Shown here: piece after piece, positions 60,905-64,000 of the stretch
How positions within the stretch are numbered: position 1 is the first letter of the stretch
Layout: every line of letters begins with the position of its first letter
From: [Empedobacter] haloabium
GTDB lineage: Bacteria > Pseudomonadota > Gammaproteobacteria > Burkholderiales > Burkholderiaceae_D
NCBI GenBank assembly: GCA_008011715.2
Contig: CP136508.1
Span: 3,968,001 to 4,032,000 of the forward strand
DNA length: 64,000 bases
Reading direction: 5' to 3'
The notes under the pieces: generated by a model
What the model saw: the letters and a program-made list of their open reading frames with translations, nothing else
Database searches by the model: none
What the model was told of the DNA's origin: nothing
Made by a program: the position numbers and the translations under genes

Positions 60905-61987
60905 TTAGTCGTTCTTGATCACGATCGAAGGGAATTTGCTGCTCATGTCCTTGGCCTTTTCCGCCACCTTGATCGCCACCTTGCGCGCGATTTCCTTGTA
61001 CAGCGTGGCGACCTGGCCATCGGGGTCCGCCACCACGGTGGGCTTGCCGGAATCGGTCTGCTCGCGGATCGCCATCTTCAGGGGCAGCTTGCCCAGGAAG
61101 TCGACGCCGAAGTCCGCGCACATCTTCTCGCCGCCGCCGGCGCCGAAGATCTCCTCGGTATGGCCGCAGTTCGAGCAGATGTGGGTGCTCATGTTCTCCA
61201 CCACGCCCAGGATCGGGATGCCGACCTTCTCGAACATCTTCAGGCCCTTGCGCGCGTCCAGCAGGGCGATGTCCTGCGGCGTCGTGACGATCACGGCGCC
61301 CGTCACGGGCACCTTCTGCGACAGGGTCAGCTGGATGTCGCCGGTACCGGGCGGCATGTCCACGACCAGGTAGTCGAGCTCGCGCCAGTTGGTCTGGTCC
61401 AGCAGCTGCTGCAGCGCCTGCGTGACCATCGGGCCGCGCCATACCATCGGTTCGTCCGGATCGATCAGGAAGCCGATCGACGAGACCTGGATGCCGTGGC
61501 CTTCCATCGGTTCCATGGTCTTGCCGTCGTTCGACATGGGCCGGCCCGACACGCCCAGCATCATCGGCTGCGACGGGCCGTAGATGTCCGCGTCCAGCAC
61601 GCCGACTGTGGCGCCTTCGGCGGCCAGCGCCAGCGCCAGGTTGACGGCCGTGGTGGATTTGCCGACGCCGCCCTTGCCGGAGGCGACGGCGATGATGTTC
61701 TTCACGTTCGGCAGCGGCTTCAGGCCGCGCTGCACGGTGTGCGCGATGATCTTGCTGGTGACGTTCAGGGCGATGCCGAGGCCAAAAGGCTGCAGCGCGG
61801 CCAGCACGGCGGCGCGGATGCCCTCGACCTGGCTGCGCGCCGGGTAGCCCAGTTCGATGTCGACGGCGATGGCGCCGTTCTCCACTTTCAGGTTGCGGAC
61901 CGACCGGGTCGTAACGAAGTCCTTGCCCGTGTTCGGATCGATGACCTGGGACAGGGCGGCCTTGACGTCTTCAACTGTGATGCTCAT
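60905..61987 (-). CDS. Iron-sulfur cluster carrier protein ApbC/Mrp
   Basis: P-loop ATPase that binds and transfers Fe-S clusters. The 360-residue product has an N-terminal MIP18/DUF59 domain (VKAALSQVIDPNTGKDFV), a deviant Walker A ASGKGGVGKSTTAVNLA, Walker B VVDMPPGTGD and the cluster-binding CSNC in THICSNCGHTEEIFG. The start at 61987 gives the expected MSITVEDVK. It is divergent from metG, which is a common arrangement in betaproteobacteria, and is followed after 14 bp by the YCF48-like gene. Confidence 0.95.
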   Translation of the reverse strand: MSITVEDVKAALSQVIDPNTGKDFVTTRSVRNLKVENGAIAVDIELGYPARSQVEGIRAAVLAALQPFGLGIALNVTSKIIAHTVQRGLKPLPNVKNIIAVASGKGGVGKSTTAVNLALALAAEGATVGVLDADIYGPSQPMMLGVSGRPMSNDGKTMEPMEGHGIQVSSIGFLIDPDEPMVWRGPMVTQALQQLLDQTNWRELDYLVVDMPPGTGDIQLTLSQKVPVTGAVIVTTPQDIALLDARKGLKMFEKVGIPILGVVENMSTHICSNCGHTEEIFGAGGGEKMCADFGVDFLGKLPLKMAIREQTDSGKPTVVADPDGQVATLYKEIARKVAIKVAEKAKDMSSKFPSIVIKND

Positions 61988-62119
61988 GTATTTCTCCGTT
62001 GGTGATGCCGCAGTCTAGCGCAAAATGGACAGATAGACACGGTGCGCGGCCGCACCGCTGCGCAGCGGCCCCGGGCGCTGTTAAAATGGCAGTTTTCCTT
62101 ATCTTCTTCCGCGCCGACC

Positions 62120-64000
62120 ATGACTCGCAAGCTGTTCGTCACCACCGCCCTGCCCTATGCCAACGCCGCGTTCCACATCGGCCACATGATGGAATACATC
62201 CAGGCCGACATCTGGGTCCGCTACCAGCGCATGCAGCAGGACCGCGAGGTGCACTTCGTCGGCGCCGACGACACCCACGGCACCCCGATCATGATCGCCG
62301 CCGAGAAGGAAGGCATTACGCCGCAGGAATTCGTCGCCAAGATCGCCGCCGGCCGCGCGCAATACCTGGACGGTTTTCATATCGCCTTTGACAACTGGTA
62401 TTCGACCGATTCGCCGGAGAACGTCGAGCTGTCGCAGGGCATCTACCGCCGCCTGCGCGACGTCGGCCTGATCCAGACGAAAACCGTCGACCGCTTCTTC
62501 GACCCCGTCAAGGGCATGTTCCTGGCCGACCGCAACATCAAGGGCGAGTGCCCGAAATGCGGCGCCAAGGACCAGTACGGCGACAATTGCGAGGTCTGCG
62601 GCGCGGCCTACCAGCCGACCGACCTGGTCAACCCGTACTCCGTATTCACCAGCGCGACGCCGATCCTGAAGCCGTCCGAGCAGTATTTCTTCAAGCTGTC
62701 CGACCCGCGCTGCTTCGAGTTCCTGCGCGACTGGCTCAACACGCCGGGCCGCCTGCAGCCGGAAATGGTCAACAAGGTCTCGGAATGGCTGGGCGAGTCC
62801 GGCGAAAAGCTGGCCGACTGGGACATCTCGCGCGACGCGCCCTACTTCGGCATCCCGATCCCGGACGCGCCGGGCAAGTTCTTCTACGTCTGGCTGGACG
62901 CGCCGGTCGGCTACCTGGCCTCGCTGAAGAACTACTTCGGCAAGAAGGGCATCGACTTCGAGGCGTTCCTGAACGACCCGGCCGCCGAGCAGATCCACTT
63001 CATCGGCAAGGACATCGTCTCGTTCCACCTGCTGTTCTGGCCGGCGATGCTGAAGTTCGCCGACCACCCGGTGATCGACAAGCTGAAGGTCAACGTGCAC
63101 GGCCACCTGACCGTCAACAATGAAAAAATGTCCAAGTCGCGCGGCACCGGCATCTCGCCGCTGCGCTACCTGAACCTGGGCATGAATCCGGAGTGGCTGC
63201 GCTACTACATCGCCTTCAAGCTGAACTCCAAGGTGGAAGACCTGGACTTCACGGGCGAGGACTTCGTCGCCCGCGTCAACTCGGACCTGATCGGCAAGTA
63301 CGTCAACATCGCCAGCCGCTGCGCCGGCTTCATCGCCAAGAAGTTCGACGGCAAGCTGGCGGACGGCCTGTCGGAAACCTCGCTGGGCTGGATCCGCCGC
63401 GCGCTGACGAACGCCGAAGGCGCCGAGCGCCAGGTGACGATCGCGGACAGCTACGAGCAGCGCGAATTCGGCCGCGCGCTGCGCGAGATCATGGAAATCG
63501 CCGACGTGACGAACCAGTACGTCGACGAGAACAAGCCATGGGTGCTGGCCAAGGATGAAACGAAACTGGCCGAGCTGCATGAAGTCTGCACGACCGCCCT
63601 GATCCTGTTCCGCCAGCTGACGATCCTGCTGTCGCCCGTGCTGCCGGGTGTGGCCGCCAATGTGCGCACGTTCCTGAACGACGAGCGCCACAGCTGGGCC
63701 GACACGACCCTGGCCGCCGCCAGCACGTCGATGCTGGGCCGCACCATCGGCGCCTACAGCCACCTGATGACGCGGGTGGACGCGAAAATGATCGACGACC
63801 TGTTCGACGCGCCGAAGCCGGCAGCCGCCCCGGCACCTGCCGTGGCCGCTCCGACCGCGGCTGCCGCGGCGCCCGCGGCACCGGAAGGCATCGAGCCGCT
63901 GGCACCTGAAATCAAGATCGACGACTTCGCCAAGGTCGACCTGCGCATCGCCCGGATCGTCAACTGCGAGCACGTGGAAGGCTCGGACAAGCTGCTGCGC
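62120..64000 (+). CDS. metG: Methionine--tRNA ligase (partial, first 627 residues)
   Basis: Class I synthetase charging initiator and elongator tRNA-Met. HIGH is at residues 19-22 (AAFHIGHMM), KMSKS at 336-340 ([11 protein letters not shown]), and the zinc knuckle CPKC...CEVC near residues 145-162. An Ala/Pro-rich linker ([17 protein letters not shown]) near residue 575 leads to the C-terminal tRNA-binding domain ([24 protein letters not shown]), which identifies the dimeric MetG1 type. The gene runs off the right edge within this domain. It is divergent from mrp. Confidence 0.97.
   Translation, partial: MTRKLFVTTALPYANAAFHIGHMMEYIQADIWVRYQRMQQDREVHFVGADDTHGTPIMIAAEKEGITPQEFVAKIAAGRAQYLDGFHIAFDNWYSTDSPENVELSQGIYRRLRDVGLIQTKTVDRFFDPVKGMFLADRNIKGECPKCGAKDQYGDNCEVCGAAYQPTDLVNPYSVFTSATPILKPSEQYFFKLSDPRCFEFLRDWLNTPGRLQPEMVNKVSEWLGESGEKLADWDISRDAPYFGIPIPDAPGKFFYVWLDAPVGYLASLKNYFGKKGIDFEAFLNDPAAEQIHFIGKDIVSFHLLFWPAMLKFADHPVIDKLKVNVHGHLTVNNEKMSKSRGTGISPLRYLNLGMNPEWLRYYIAFKLNSKVEDLDFTGEDFVARVNSDLIGKYVNIASRCAGFIAKKFDGKLADGLSETSLGWIRRALTNAEGAERQVTIADSYEQREFGRALREIMEIADVTNQYVDENKPWVLAKDETKLAELHEVCTTALILFRQLTILLSPVLPGVAANVRTFLNDERHSWADTTLAAASTSMLGRTIGAYSHLMTRVDAKMIDDLFDAPKPAAAPAPAVAAPTAAAAAPAAPEGIEPLAPEIKIDDFAKVDLRIARIVNCEHVEGSDKLLR

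Overview
The window is high-GC chromosomal DNA from a betaproteobacterium, most likely Burkholderiales of the Oxalobacteraceae (Massilia-like). This rests on gene order (fabD-fabH-plsX-rpmF-yceD-yceF), an EF-P with Arg32 beside its rhamnosyltransferase EarP, and a dispersed palindromic repeat of a kind I associate with such genomes. The taxon is an inference; no rRNA gene is present. Both ends cut genes: fabD on the left and metG on the right.

Layout. 1-5.1 kb: fatty-acid and phospholipid initiation genes, ribosomal protein L32, YceD, a Maf/YceF pyrophosphatase and an RsmI-like methylase. 5.1-7.7 kb: an EAL/HDOD protein and RlmJ. 7.7-11.9 kb: an accessory metabolic locus (MFS carrier, RraA/HMG-aldolase-like protein, an isocitrate-lyase paralogue that has lost its signature loop) with a divergent AraC regulator. 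11.8-16.4 kb: two related winged-helix/NTPase regulators flanking a degenerate aldehyde-dehydrogenase-like gene and a small unknown gene. 16.6-18.1 kb: a RES-type toxin-antitoxin pair with a four-copy 9-bp direct repeat at its promoter and a LexA-like box upstream. 18.2-31.7 kb: ClpB, a PAS-GGDEF-EAL protein, MoaE, a DUF349 protein, a Pat-like acetyltransferase with a gap in its ATP-grasp part, a DUF2804 protein and a YcaQ-like glycosylase. 31.9-42 kb: a membrane diguanylate cyclase, SbcDC, small unknown genes and a methyltransferase. 42-49.5 kb: initiator tRNA, a Tat-exported phosphoesterase, DbpA, an exported amidase, EF-P and EarP.

49.6-57.7 kb is organised around tRNA genes. Two tRNA-Glu genes lie on one side and three Glu-Ala pairs on the other side of a six-gene cytochrome c oxidase operon (membrane protein, CoxB with a fused cytochrome c domain, CoxA, two subunit-III-type proteins, subunit IV); gltX lies just upstream of the Glu-Ala array. 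57.8-64 kb: a serine beta-lactamase-like hydrolase, a DUF4399 protein, a YCF48-like protein, the Mrp/ApbC Fe-S carrier and metG.

Points of most interest: the RES module with its repeat operator and nearby LexA-like box; the MFS-RraA-ICL-like locus with palindromic candidate operators; the paired short STAND-type regulators; the palindromic repeats concentrated in gaps between convergent genes; and the oxidase operon bracketed by identical tRNA-Glu genes. Most large open frames opposite these genes are GC-driven shadows and are not listed.
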